Position numbers and translations under genes: made by a program
The notes under the pieces: generated by a model
What the model was told of the DNA's origin: nothing
Seen by the model: the letters and a program-made list of their open reading frames with translations, nothing else
Database searches by the model: none
Assembly (NCBI RefSeq): GCF_030692605.1
Contig: NZ_JAUYUD010000095.1
Coordinates: 20,461-84,460 of the forward strand
Source of the DNA: Lutibacter sp.
Lineage (GTDB): Bacteria; Bacteroidota; Bacteroidia; Flavobacteriales; Flavobacteriaceae
Direction of reading: 5' to 3'
DNA length: 64,000 nt
Part shown: positions 9,062 to 16,855 of the stretch, piece by piece
How the letters are laid out: the number at the start of each line of letters is the position of its first letter
How positions within the stretch are numbered: position 1 is the stretch's first letter

Positions 9062-9646
9062 ATGTTTACAGGAATTATAGAAACTTTAGGTGTTATTAAA
9101 AATTTAGTGCAAGAAGGTGATAATTTACACATTACTATAGAAAGCACTATCGCATCCGAATTAAAAATAGATCAAAGTGTAGCGCATAACGGCGTTTGTT
9201 TAACTACCGTTGCAACTAATAATAATAAATATACGGTAACCGCTATAAAAGAAACCATCGATAAATCCAATTTTAAGAATTTAACCATTGGAGATAAAAT
9301 TAACCTTGAAAGAGCTATGATTTTAGGTGATCGGTTAGACGGGCATATTGTTCAAGGACACGTAGATCAAACAGCTATTTGCACTACTATTGAAGAGCAA
9401 AATGGAAGTTGGTTTTATACTTTTGAATATGACAAAGCATTGAGCAATATTACTATTGAAAAAGGTTCCATAACTGTAAATGGAGTAAGTTTAACTGTGG
9501 TTAATTCTGGCGAAAGCACTTTTTCTGTGGCTATAATACCATATACGCAAGAACATACTAATTTTCACACTTTTAAAAAAGGTACGATTGTAAATTTAGA
9601 GTTTGATGTAATTGGAAAATATGTAGCCAAATTATTGGTAAAATAA
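9062..9646 (+). CDS. ribE: Riboflavin synthase alpha subunit
   Basis: A 194-residue riboflavin synthase, which dismutates two 6,7-dimethyl-8-ribityllumazine molecules into riboflavin and a pyrimidine. It has the MFTGIIETLG start and two tandem lumazine-binding barrels (about residues 1-95 and 97-190). The active-site region GDRLDGHIVQGHVD lies at the junction of the two, and VNGVSLTVV belongs to the second barrel. It is monocistronic and divergent from pdxA. Confidence 0.96.
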   Translation: MFTGIIETLGVIKNLVQEGDNLHITIESTIASELKIDQSVAHNGVCLTTVATNNNKYTVTAIKETIDKSNFKNLTIGDKINLERAMILGDRLDGHIVQGHVDQTAICTTIEEQNGSWFYTFEYDKALSNITIEKGSITVNGVSLTVVNSGESTFSVAIIPYTQEHTNFHTFKKGTIVNLEFDVIGKYVAKLLVK

Positions 9647-9648
9647 AG

Positions 9649-9822
9649 TTAGTTTTTCTTTTTTAAATTAAAAACACCATAAACCAAACCGGCAGCAAGC
9701 AAATAAAGCAACCCTCCATCAATAGGCAAACCAACAGGTATTGGTGGTTGAGCAATAATGACTGTTTTTAAAAATAAAAAAAAGCAAATACTTAGAAAGT
9801 ATTTATTTATTTTAAGTTTCAT
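9649..9822 (-). CDS. PID-CTERM mini-protein
   Basis: A predicted 57-residue protein made almost only of two sorting signals. A signal peptide (MKLKINKYFLSICFFLFLK, then residues ending near IIAQ) is followed by PPIPVG and the motif PIDGGLLYLLAAGLVYG with a basic KKK tail. This C-terminal pattern matches the PID-CTERM sorting domain described in Flavobacteriia. The start at 9822 gives a proper signal peptide; an in-frame ATG 39 nt upstream adds only a Cys/Asn-rich stretch. The gene ends 2 nt from the convergent riboflavin synthase gene. The function is unknown; the mature part would be about 33 residues. Confidence 0.6.
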   Translation of the reverse strand: MKLKINKYFLSICFFLFLKTVIIAQPPIPVGLPIDGGLLYLLAAGLVYGVFNLKKKN

Positions 9823-10180
9823 TTTGGGGTTGGGGTTACAATTTTTATTACATAATTTCAAATCATAGAATTTAACAAATGTACTAATTTTATAATATGG
9901 AACGAAAAACTTTATGAATTGTTATGCTGTTTAGGTTTTATAATGTTAGATAATTTGATAAAAAAGAGTCAAAAACAAGGTCAATTTATTGTTTAATAAT
10001 TATCCAACTTGGTGTTATTTAACTTTTTCAAGACCAAAATAACGCAAATATAATTTTTTAGAATCTGTGCAAAAATTAAATTGTTTTTATTAAGAAATAA
10101 AACTGTCTTCCTTTTTTTGATGACAAATTATAATCATAATTGAATTACATTTATATATTTACTGCAAAATAATTTAAAAA
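9823..10180. other. 358-nt intergenic region between PID-CTERM gene and symporter gene
   Basis: Very AT-rich. It holds a minus-strand -7 match for the PID-CTERM gene (9876-9883) and must hold the symporter promoter near its right end, but no full -33/-7 pair is visible there. I see no small gene, tRNA or strong hairpin. Confidence 0.5.
9876..9883 (-). promoter_or_regulatory. -7 promoter element of the PID-CTERM gene
   Basis: The minus strand reads TACATTTG (TAnnTTTG), 54 nt upstream of the chosen start at 9822. A transcript from here would still include the alternative upstream ATG. Confidence 0.35.
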
Positions 10181-11440
10181 ATGGAATCAAAAAATAAAAA
10201 TATAGTTTCAGGTAGTTTTTTAAAAAATTACAGTAGTATTTTATTGCTTTTAGGCGGTATTGTAGTTGGAAGTATTTTAGGTTTAATTTATGGAAAAGAC
10301 GTGTTAATCATAAAACCATTGGGTGATATTTTTCTAAACTTATTATTTACGGCTATTATTCCACTTATATTTTTTACAATCGCTTCTTCCATTGCTACGT
10401 TAGATAAAACAGGGAAACTTGGAAAATTATTTGGTGTTGTTATAGTTGTTTTCTTAGGTACTATACTTATTTCATCTGTTTTAATGATAATTGGCGTTTT
10501 GATTTTTCCAATACATCAAGACATTATTTTATCTGAACTTCCAATAGAAAGCATTGAATTAGGAAGCCCAGGCTCGCAAATTACACAGTTGCTTACTACC
10601 AATGATTTTTTTGAATTATTATCACGAAAAAACATGTTAGCTTTAATATTATTCTCCTTTTTAGTGGGTTTTGCTACATTACAATCTGGAGAAAAAGGGC
10701 ACTATTTTAAGAATTTTTTGAAGTCAGGTGATGAAGTAATGAAACAATTGCTTCATATAATAATGAAAACTGCACCAATAGGATTAGGTGCCTATTTTGC
10801 CTACCAAGTAGGAATTTTTGGTCCCCAATTATTTGGCGCGTATGCAAAACCTTTAGGACTTTATTATGGCGTAAGTATTTTTTATTTTATCGTATTTTTT
10901 AGTTTCTATGCCTTTTTGGCTGGTGGGAGACATAGCTTAGGTGTTTTTTGGAAAAATAATATTACTCCATCATTAACTGCTTTAGGAACATGCAGCAGTA
11001 TTGCAACCATACCAGCGAATTTAGAAGCTGCTGAGGATATGAAAATTCCATCTTACATTAGCAACGTTACAATTCCGTTGGGAGCACCTTTACATAAAGA
11101 TGGTTCTGCCATGTCGTCCATTATTAAAATTGCTGTTCTTTTTGCAATGTTTGGTAAAGATTTTACAGATCCAAGCACACTTCTTTTAGCATTAGGGATT
11201 ACGGTAATAGTATCTGTGGTTGAAGGTGGGATTCCAAATGGTGGTTATATTGGCGAAGTACTGGCAATTACAGTTTATGGTTTCCCAATGGAGCAAGCTT
11301 TACCAGCTGCTATGATTATTGGAACCTTAGTTGATCCAGTTGCCACTTTATTGAATGCTAATGGCGACTTAGTTTCTGCAATGGTTGTTGCTCGAATTTC
11401 AGAAGGTAAAAAATGGTTATCAAAAACTGCTAATCTTTAA
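10181..11440 (+). CDS. Dicarboxylate/amino acid:cation symporter (DAACS family)
   Basis: A 419-residue glutamate/aspartate or C4-dicarboxylate symporter of the GltP/DctA type, driven by sodium or protons. Family features are about eight helices plus re-entrant loops, the serine-rich loop (here TALGTCSSIATIP in place of the usual TSSSAATLP), the PLGAPLHKDGSAM segment (family NMDG region replaced) and a C-terminal DPVATLLNANGD motif (family DPxRTxxNVxGD). Those changes place it in a Bacteroidota subgroup whose substrate I cannot name. It is monocistronic, followed by a hairpin terminator shared with the opposing tRNA. Confidence 0.88.
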   Translation: MESKNKNIVSGSFLKNYSSILLLLGGIVVGSILGLIYGKDVLIIKPLGDIFLNLLFTAIIPLIFFTIASSIATLDKTGKLGKLFGVVIVVFLGTILISSVLMIIGVLIFPIHQDIILSELPIESIELGSPGSQITQLLTTNDFFELLSRKNMLALILFSFLVGFATLQSGEKGHYFKNFLKSGDEVMKQLLHIIMKTAPIGLGAYFAYQVGIFGPQLFGAYAKPLGLYYGVSIFYFIVFFSFYAFLAGGRHSLGVFWKNNITPSLTALGTCSSIATIPANLEAAEDMKIPSYISNVTIPLGAPLHKDGSAMSSIIKIAVLFAMFGKDFTDPSTLLLALGITVIVSVVEGGIPNGGYIGEVLAITVYGFPMEQALPAAMIIGTLVDPVATLLNANGDLVSAMVVARISEGKKWLSKTANL

Positions 11441-11533
11441 ATTGATAAAACAAGTTAAAAATATCTAGCCTTTTCAAATTAAATATAGCTAACTCACAGT
11501 CTCTTTTTTTAAAACAATTAAGTCATTTCAAAA

Positions 11534-11564
11534 AAAAAGTTACGCTATTGAAACGTAACTTTTT
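11534..11564. terminator. Bidirectional terminator between symporter gene and tRNA
   Basis: Stem AAAAAGTTACG/CGTAACTTTTT with a 9-nt loop. It is flanked by an A-run on the left and T-run on the right, so it can end the symporter transcript (+) and the tRNA transcript (-). Confidence 0.8.
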
Positions 11565-11574
11565 AACTTCTATG

Positions 11575-11648
11575 TGGTCCCACTTGGGCTCGAACCAAGG
11601 ACCACCTGATTATGAGTCAGGTGCTCTAACCAACTGAGCTATGGGACC
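11575..11648 (-). tRNA. tRNA with anticodon CAU (Ile2 or Met)
   Basis: A 74-nt cloverleaf on the minus strand. The acceptor stem is GGTCCCA/TGGGACC with discriminator A, and the D arm reads AGCTCAGTTGGTTAGAGC. The anticodon stem is CCTGA/TCAGG with loop CTCATAA, and the T loop has GGTTCGAGCC. CCA is not encoded. CAU can be elongator Met or, after lysidine modification, Ile2. The anticodon arm and T arm resemble bacterial tRNA-Ile, so I lean towards Ile2. The initiator type is unlikely, since the 1-72 pair is normal. Confidence 0.93.
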
Positions 11649-11749
11649 TAAATTTAGGATGCAAAAATAATACATATTTATGGTATGAACAATTTATTTT
11701 TCAGAAAAAATAATTAATTATTTTTTTATCTTAGCAACAAACTTCTAAT

Positions 11750-12268
11750 ATGAACAAAATTATAATTTTACTCACTTTTATAAGTTTCACATCACTGATT
11801 GTAGTTGGTCAAAATTCTGAGTTGGCACCTCATCGATTTATGGATGATGTTCGGTTTGGTGGTGGTATAAATATGTCTTTTGGAACTAATTACACCACTT
11901 TTTCAATTTCTCCAAGTGCCCTTTACGATTTTTCTAATTCTTTTGCAGCTGGGTTTGGTTTAAAATATGTGTATGTTAAAACAAAATCCGGGTATGAATC
12001 TACTACCAACATATTTGGAGGAAGCATTATTGCCTTATACAAACCTGCTTCTAATTTTCAAATTTCAAGTGAATTTGAACAATTAAAGATGGATAAGAAA
12101 TTTTATTTCCCTGAAAATGTTTCTGCTTGGCAACCTGCATGGTACTTTGGAATAGAATATGTAACAGGAAATATTGCTATGGGATTGAGATATGATGTTT
12201 TATTTGATAAACAAGAAAATTTATTATATTCTTCTGCTTTAAGTCCAGTATTTAGAGTTTACTTTTAA
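11750..12268 (+). CDS. Outer-membrane beta-barrel-like protein, small
   Basis: A 172-residue protein with a signal peptide (MNKIIILLTFISFTSLIVVG, cleaved near GQ). Alternating aromatic/polar strands follow (FGGGINMSFG, AAGFGLKYVYVK, WYFGIEYVTG), ending in aromatic FRVYF, the pattern of an eight-stranded outer membrane barrel. Similar flavobacterial proteins are sometimes labelled alpha-ketoglutarate decarboxylase, a label this sequence does not support. Function unknown. Its last 17 nt overlap the end of the convergent gene at 12252-12596. Confidence 0.75.
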   Translation: MNKIIILLTFISFTSLIVVGQNSELAPHRFMDDVRFGGGINMSFGTNYTTFSISPSALYDFSNSFAAGFGLKYVYVKTKSGYESTTNIFGGSIIALYKPASNFQISSEFEQLKMDKKFYFPENVSAWQPAWYFGIEYVTGNIAMGLRYDVLFDKQENLLYSSALSPVFRVYF

Positions 12269-12596
12269 ACCATACTTTTTGAAATTCTCGTTTTAAAATA
12301 ACGAATGAAATTTGATCGACAGCCTCATTCATATTTTCAAATTGAATTTGGCTGAGTTCTTTTTCCGAAACATCAATTCTATATAACAGATTTAAGTAGC
12401 CGTCGTAATTAGTTGCAATCAATTTAACTAATACTGTTTTTAACTTTTCCTTTAATTCTTCAGGAGAAATAGTTTCATGAAATTGTTCTTCAAGGTTTGC
12501 TAAAAGAAAATCCTTGTTCAATTGCCCTACCAACTTTGTAAATAAACTTTCCGCAACACTTTTTTCTAATAATAAATCTGAGTTTAAGGCTAACAT
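12252..12596 (-). CDS. Conserved hypothetical protein next to polyprenyl synthase
   Basis: A 114-residue soluble, mostly helical protein without signal peptide, membrane helix or a motif I recognise. It begins on the TAATG where the polyprenyl synthase gene stops (1-nt overlap), so translation of the two is probably coupled. This pairing suggests a housekeeping role, but nothing in the sequence says which. The 3' end overlaps the convergent barrel gene by 17 nt. Confidence 0.75.
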   Translation of the reverse strand: MLALNSDLLLEKSVAESLFTKLVGQLNKDFLLANLEEQFHETISPEELKEKLKTVLVKLIATNYDGYLNLLYRIDVSEKELSQIQFENMNEAVDQISFVILKREFQKVWFKSKL

Positions 12597-13567
12597 TACA
12601 CACTTCTTTTCATTAGTGTTTTTCCGAAATTTTTTAAAACCTCCTTCTTATCTTCAGTTATAGAAAGCTGATCTAAAAAACTAAATGCCTTTTGGGTATA
12701 CTGTTTTATTTCTTGAATAGTTTGTTCGGAAACTTGGTTTCTTTTAAAAATATTGGTTACCGCTTCAACTTTTTCATCAACTCTTGAATTTGAACCATAC
12801 CAGTGCAACAAATCATTCTTATCTACATCATTTGCAATTTCTAAACATTTTAAAAATAAAAAAGTTTTTTTATTTTCTAAAATATCACCTCCTATTTGCT
12901 TACCAAAAATTTTGGAATCTCCAAAAGTGTCTAAATAATCGTCTTGCAATTGAAAAGCAATTCCTAAGTTTAACCCAAAATTATAAATAGCCTCAGCCTC
13001 TTTTGTTTTTGCATTTGCAATTATAGCACCCATTTGCATAGCAACAGCAACTAAAATAGATGTTTTATAAGTAATCATTTTAATATACTCAACAATTGTA
13101 ACATCATTTCTAGTTTCAAAATCTACATCAAATTGTTGTCCTTCACAAACCTCCAAAGCGGCTTTATTAAAAACATAAAGCAACTCACTTTGCAATTGTG
13201 GTTCATAACTTTCAAAACATTTATAAGCCATAATCATCATAGCATCACCCGATAAAATTCCTGTATTTACATCCCACTTTTTATGCACAGTTTCCTCTCC
13301 TCTTCTTAATGGAGCATTATCCATAATATCATCATGTATTAAGGTGAAATTATGAAAAACCTCAACCGCAAGAGCAGCATCAAAAGATTTATTGTAGTCT
13401 CCATTAAATAAATCACAGGTCAGTATGGTTAAAATTGGGCGCAATTTTTTACCACCTAACTGCAACATATAATAAACAGGGTTGTATAAATTAACTGGCT
13501 CTTTAACAATTACTTGTGAGTTTAAATAGGTTAAAAAATCTTCTTTATAGGTATCAACGGTTTGCAT
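12596..13567 (-). CDS. Polyprenyl (isoprenoid) diphosphate synthase
   Basis: A 323-residue trans-prenyltransferase with both aspartate-rich motifs: DDIMD in LIHDDIMDNAPLRRG and DDYLD in FQLQDDYLDTFGD. It builds linear isoprenoid diphosphates (geranyl to octaprenyl range) for quinones and undecaprenyl precursors. The start at 13567 (MQTVDTYKEDF) fits the family N-terminus better than an upstream in-frame ATG at 13597. The product chain length cannot be read safely: a Phe lies a few residues before the first DD motif (FHNFTLIHDD), which would favour a short to medium product. Confidence 0.92.
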   Translation of the reverse strand: MQTVDTYKEDFLTYLNSQVIVKEPVNLYNPVYYMLQLGGKKLRPILTILTCDLFNGDYNKSFDAALAVEVFHNFTLIHDDIMDNAPLRRGEETVHKKWDVNTGILSGDAMMIMAYKCFESYEPQLQSELLYVFNKAALEVCEGQQFDVDFETRNDVTIVEYIKMITYKTSILVAVAMQMGAIIANAKTKEAEAIYNFGLNLGIAFQLQDDYLDTFGDSKIFGKQIGGDILENKKTFLFLKCLEIANDVDKNDLLHWYGSNSRVDEKVEAVTNIFKRNQVSEQTIQEIKQYTQKAFSFLDQLSITEDKKEVLKNFGKTLMKRSV

Positions 13568-13665
13568 ACAATTTAATTTTGAGTAAAAATACATCATTCA
13601 TTTCAACTTTAAAATAAAGATATTCTCATTCATTTAAAAAAATATTTAAAAACTATGGAAACTTA

Positions 13666-13697
13666 TTTGGTGTTTAAAGTTTCCTTTTTTATATTTG
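13666..13697 (+). promoter_or_regulatory. Promoter of the TetR-RND efflux operon (-33/-7)
   Basis: TTTG at 13666-13669 and TATATTTG at 13690-13697 are separated by 20 nt, a textbook Bacteroidota -33/-7 pair, about 30 nt upstream of the regulator's start. The short leader would be a natural place for autoregulation by the TetR protein. Confidence 0.7.
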
Positions 13698-13726
13698 CAC
13701 ACTATTTTAAATAAAATTCAATAATT

Positions 13727-14332
13727 ATGAAGTGTGAAATTCTTCAAAAAGCTGGAGAAATTTTTCTAAAACTCGGTTTTAAAAGTGTAACCATGGACGA
13801 TATTGCCAATGAATTAGCTATATCAAAAAAAACTATCTATAAACACTTCAAAAATAAAGAAGAATTAGTAGATGAAACCACCGTGCATTTACATGATATA
13901 ATGCATAAATCTGTACTATGCATTTGTGAGAAAGGATTCAATGCCATTCAAGAAAATTTTGAAATTAAAAAAATGTTTAAAGATTTAATGAAAAATTCTG
14001 ATGATTCACCAATATATCAACTTAAAAAATTCTATCCAAAAACATATACTAGAATGATGGAAAAAGAATTTTCTATGTTTAAAGATTGCATTTTAAATAA
14101 TATTGAAAAAGGTATTGAAGAAGGTTTGTACAGAAAAGAAATAGACAAAGATCTTACTACAAAATTTTATTTTTCATTAGCTATGAGCGTTCACGATTCC
14201 TCTTTGTATACCTACAATAAAAACACATTAAACAAATTAGAAACCAATGTTCTTGAATATCATACAAGAGCTATTGCAACATTAAAAGGATTACAAATTT
14301 TAGAAGAACAATTAAAACAAAACGAATTTTAA
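13727..14332 (+). CDS. TetR/AcrR family transcriptional regulator
   Basis: A 201-residue TetR-type repressor. The N-terminal HTH covers residues 1-50 (GEIFLKLGFKSVTMDDIA, then LAISKKTIYKHFKNKEELV, the recognition helix); the ligand domain follows and has no diagnostic motif. It heads an operon with TolC, a periplasmic adaptor and an RND pump, so it very likely represses that operon until an inducer binds. The TolC gene starts 2 nt after its stop. Confidence 0.92.
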   Translation: MKCEILQKAGEIFLKLGFKSVTMDDIANELAISKKTIYKHFKNKEELVDETTVHLHDIMHKSVLCICEKGFNAIQENFEIKKMFKDLMKNSDDSPIYQLKKFYPKTYTRMMEKEFSMFKDCILNNIEKGIEEGLYRKEIDKDLTTKFYFSLAMSVHDSSLYTYNKNTLNKLETNVLEYHTRAIATLKGLQILEEQLKQNEF

Positions 14333-14334
14333 GA

Positions 14335-15678
14335 ATGAAACAACACCTACTAATAACTCTAGCAGTATTTTTAAGCTTGTCAGCTGTTTCTCAGGAAAAA
14401 ATGAATTTATCTCTTGAGCAAGCAATAGACTATGCACTTATAAACAGTTATGCCACCATTAATGCAACGCGAGATATTGACGCTGCCAAAAAGAAAAAAT
14501 GGGAAACAACCACTATGGGTTTACCTCAAATAAGTGCCAAAATAGATTATCAAAATTGGATAAAGCAACAAGTTTCATTAATTCCAGCCGAGTTTTTTGG
14601 AGGAAATCCTGGCGAATTTGCTGAAATTGCCTTTGGAACAAAACACAGTATGAATGCAACTGCCACATTAAATCAACTGATTTTTGATGGCTCTTATTTA
14701 GTTGGGTTACAATCTGCCAAAACTTATTTGAAAATTTCTGAAAACGCAAAAGAAAAAACCGAACTAGCAATTAGAGAAGCTGTTATAAATGCTTATGGTA
14801 ACGTGCTTTTAAGTGAAGAAAGCATTTTAATTATTCAGAAAAATATTTCATCGTTAGAAAAAAATTTAAACGAAACCAATGAGATTTATAAAAACGGATT
14901 TATTGAAGAAGAAAGTGTAGAGCAATTACAAATAACCTTGTCTTCTCTTAAAAGTTTATTATCAAAAACGCAAAAATTAAACAGTATCGCTTATAAAATG
15001 CTCAATATTACACTGGGAATTGAAATTAATTCATCTGTAATATTAATTGACTCTCTGAGCAAATTGGCTGCTGCAAACAGCAATATAGAATTGCTTTCAA
15101 ACAAACTAACTATCGAAAATCATATCGATTTTAAAATTGCTAAAAATAACCAAAGAGCTAATGAACTTTTAGTTCAGTTAGAGCAAAGTAAAGCATTGCC
15201 AAGCCTGAGTAGTTTTGTGAATTTTGGATACGCTGGTTTTGGGCAAGCCTTCGATTTTACAAAAAAAGAACAAAAATGGTTCGATTCCTCTTTATTAGGT
15301 GTGAGTTTGGAAATTCCAATTTTCAGCAGTTTAGCTCGAAGCTCCAGAACTCAACAAGCAAAAATTGGGTTGGATAAAGCAACCACTGAACTAACAGAAA
15401 CCGAACAAAAATTATTACTTCAACTCGAAGCCGCTAAAACAGAATACAACTATAGTCTAGAGGAGTTAGCTACCTCAAAACAAAATTTAGCATTGGCAGA
15501 GCGTATTGAGAATAAACAACAAATAAAATTCTTTGAAGGAATCTCAACAAGTTTTGAGCTATCGGAATCCCAACGACAATTATACGCAATGCAACAAAAT
15601 TATTTACAAGCAATGTTAAACATAATTGCAACTAAAGCTGCATTAGACAATGCCCTAAACACACCAATTAACAACTAG
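14335..15678 (+). CDS. TolC family outer membrane efflux protein
   Basis: A 447-residue TolC-like protein. It has a signal peptide (MKQHLLITLAVFLSLSAVS, cleaved near SQ) followed by two structural repeats of long helices and short barrel strands. The first starts with LSLEQAIDYALINSYATINA. The second has the characteristic ending ESQRQLYAMQQNYLQAMLNIIATKAALD. Trimers form the outer membrane duct for the adaptor and RND pump encoded next. The gene lies 2 nt after the TetR gene and 13 nt before the adaptor gene. Confidence 0.93.
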   Translation: MKQHLLITLAVFLSLSAVSQEKMNLSLEQAIDYALINSYATINATRDIDAAKKKKWETTTMGLPQISAKIDYQNWIKQQVSLIPAEFFGGNPGEFAEIAFGTKHSMNATATLNQLIFDGSYLVGLQSAKTYLKISENAKEKTELAIREAVINAYGNVLLSEESILIIQKNISSLEKNLNETNEIYKNGFIEEESVEQLQITLSSLKSLLSKTQKLNSIAYKMLNITLGIEINSSVILIDSLSKLAAANSNIELLSNKLTIENHIDFKIAKNNQRANELLVQLEQSKALPSLSSFVNFGYAGFGQAFDFTKKEQKWFDSSLLGVSLEIPIFSSLARSSRTQQAKIGLDKATTELTETEQKLLLQLEAAKTEYNYSLEELATSKQNLALAERIENKQQIKFFEGISTSFELSESQRQLYAMQQNYLQAMLNIIATKAALDNALNTPINN

Positions 15679-15691
15679 AAAATTTTTAAAA

Positions 15692-16825
15692 ATGAAAAAA
15701 ATAATAGCACTCCTAATTACAGCAACCTTCATAATTTCTTGTGGAGACGAGGTTAAAAAAACCTCTCTTGATACGCTGAATATTCAAAAAACAAACTTAA
15801 TAACCCAAATAGATAGTTTAAATAAAGAATTAAAAAATATTGAGGATCAAATTTCAAAATTAGATACCACCAAAAGGCTTCATATTGTCACTGTTTTACC
15901 AGTAAAAAACGATGTTTTTAAACACTTTATAGAAATTCAAGGTGTAGTTAAGGCAGATAAAAATATTGAAATTAGTCCTGAACTAGGAGGAACTGTGAAA
16001 ACTATTTTCGTAAAAGAAGGTCAGCATGTTTCGGCTGGTCAAACACTGATTCAGTTAGATGACACTTCTATAAAAAGTAGTATCGCAGAATTAAATACGC
16101 AATTAACGTTGGCTAAAACTACTTTTGATAGACAAGAGCGTTTATGGAATCAAAAAATAGGTTCAGAAATGCAATATTTACAGGCTAAAGCTCAAAAAGA
16201 AGGATTAGAAAACAACCTTGCTTCTTTAAAAACTCAAGCTAAAAAAATGAAAATCATTGCTCCTTTCAGCGGAATTGTTGATGAAATTTTCCCAAGAATT
16301 GGCGAATTAACAAGTCCTCAAATGCCAACCGTTCGCCTTCTAAATTTAGACAATGTGTATGTTGAAGCCGATGTTACCGAAACCTATTTACCCGTTGTAA
16401 AAGTTGGTACCGAAACAGTTTTAAAATTTAACTCTATAAATAAAGAAATTAATTCAAAAATTTCTCAAGTTGGTAATTATATAAATCCAGATAATAGAAG
16501 TTTTAAAACCCGAATAAATATCTCTAATAAAGATCAAACTATTAAGCCAAATCTATTAACCAATTTAAAAATAGTAGATTTTAAGGAAGAAGGTTTAATA
16601 ATTCCGTCCGAATTAGTACAAAAGGATCAAAATGGAAATGACTATGTATTTACGATTAAGTCTAATAAAGGCGGAAACGTGATTGCAAAAAATATAATTA
16701 CTGTTAAAAAAGAATACAATAAAGAAACGTTGGTTAGCGAAGGATTAACTAAAAACGACACATTGGTAAACTTAGGATCGAGAATTGTAAAAGAAGGTGA
16801 TATTGTTAAAATCAACCAAAAATAA
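15692..16825 (+). CDS. RND efflux periplasmic adaptor (membrane fusion protein)
   Basis: A 377-residue lipoprotein adaptor. The lipobox is in TFIISCGDE (Cys near residue 17), followed by a coiled-coil stretch up to about residue 60. A lipoyl/barrel-sandwich domain (VVKADKNIEISPELGGTVK, and the second half PFSGIVDEIFPRIGELTSP), a helical hairpin (TFDRQERLWNQKIGSEMQYL) and a beta-barrel domain follow. It links the inner membrane pump to TolC. It is the third gene of a tetR-tolC-adaptor-pump operon. Confidence 0.94.
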   Translation: MKKIIALLITATFIISCGDEVKKTSLDTLNIQKTNLITQIDSLNKELKNIEDQISKLDTTKRLHIVTVLPVKNDVFKHFIEIQGVVKADKNIEISPELGGTVKTIFVKEGQHVSAGQTLIQLDDTSIKSSIAELNTQLTLAKTTFDRQERLWNQKIGSEMQYLQAKAQKEGLENNLASLKTQAKKMKIIAPFSGIVDEIFPRIGELTSPQMPTVRLLNLDNVYVEADVTETYLPVVKVGTETVLKFNSINKEINSKISQVGNYINPDNRSFKTRINISNKDQTIKPNLLTNLKIVDFKEEGLIIPSELVQKDQNGNDYVFTIKSNKGGNVIAKNIITVKKEYNKETLVSEGLTKNDTLVNLGSRIVKEGDIVKINQK

Positions 16826-16855
16826 ATTGTCAATCATCACTAGAACACTATTAAA

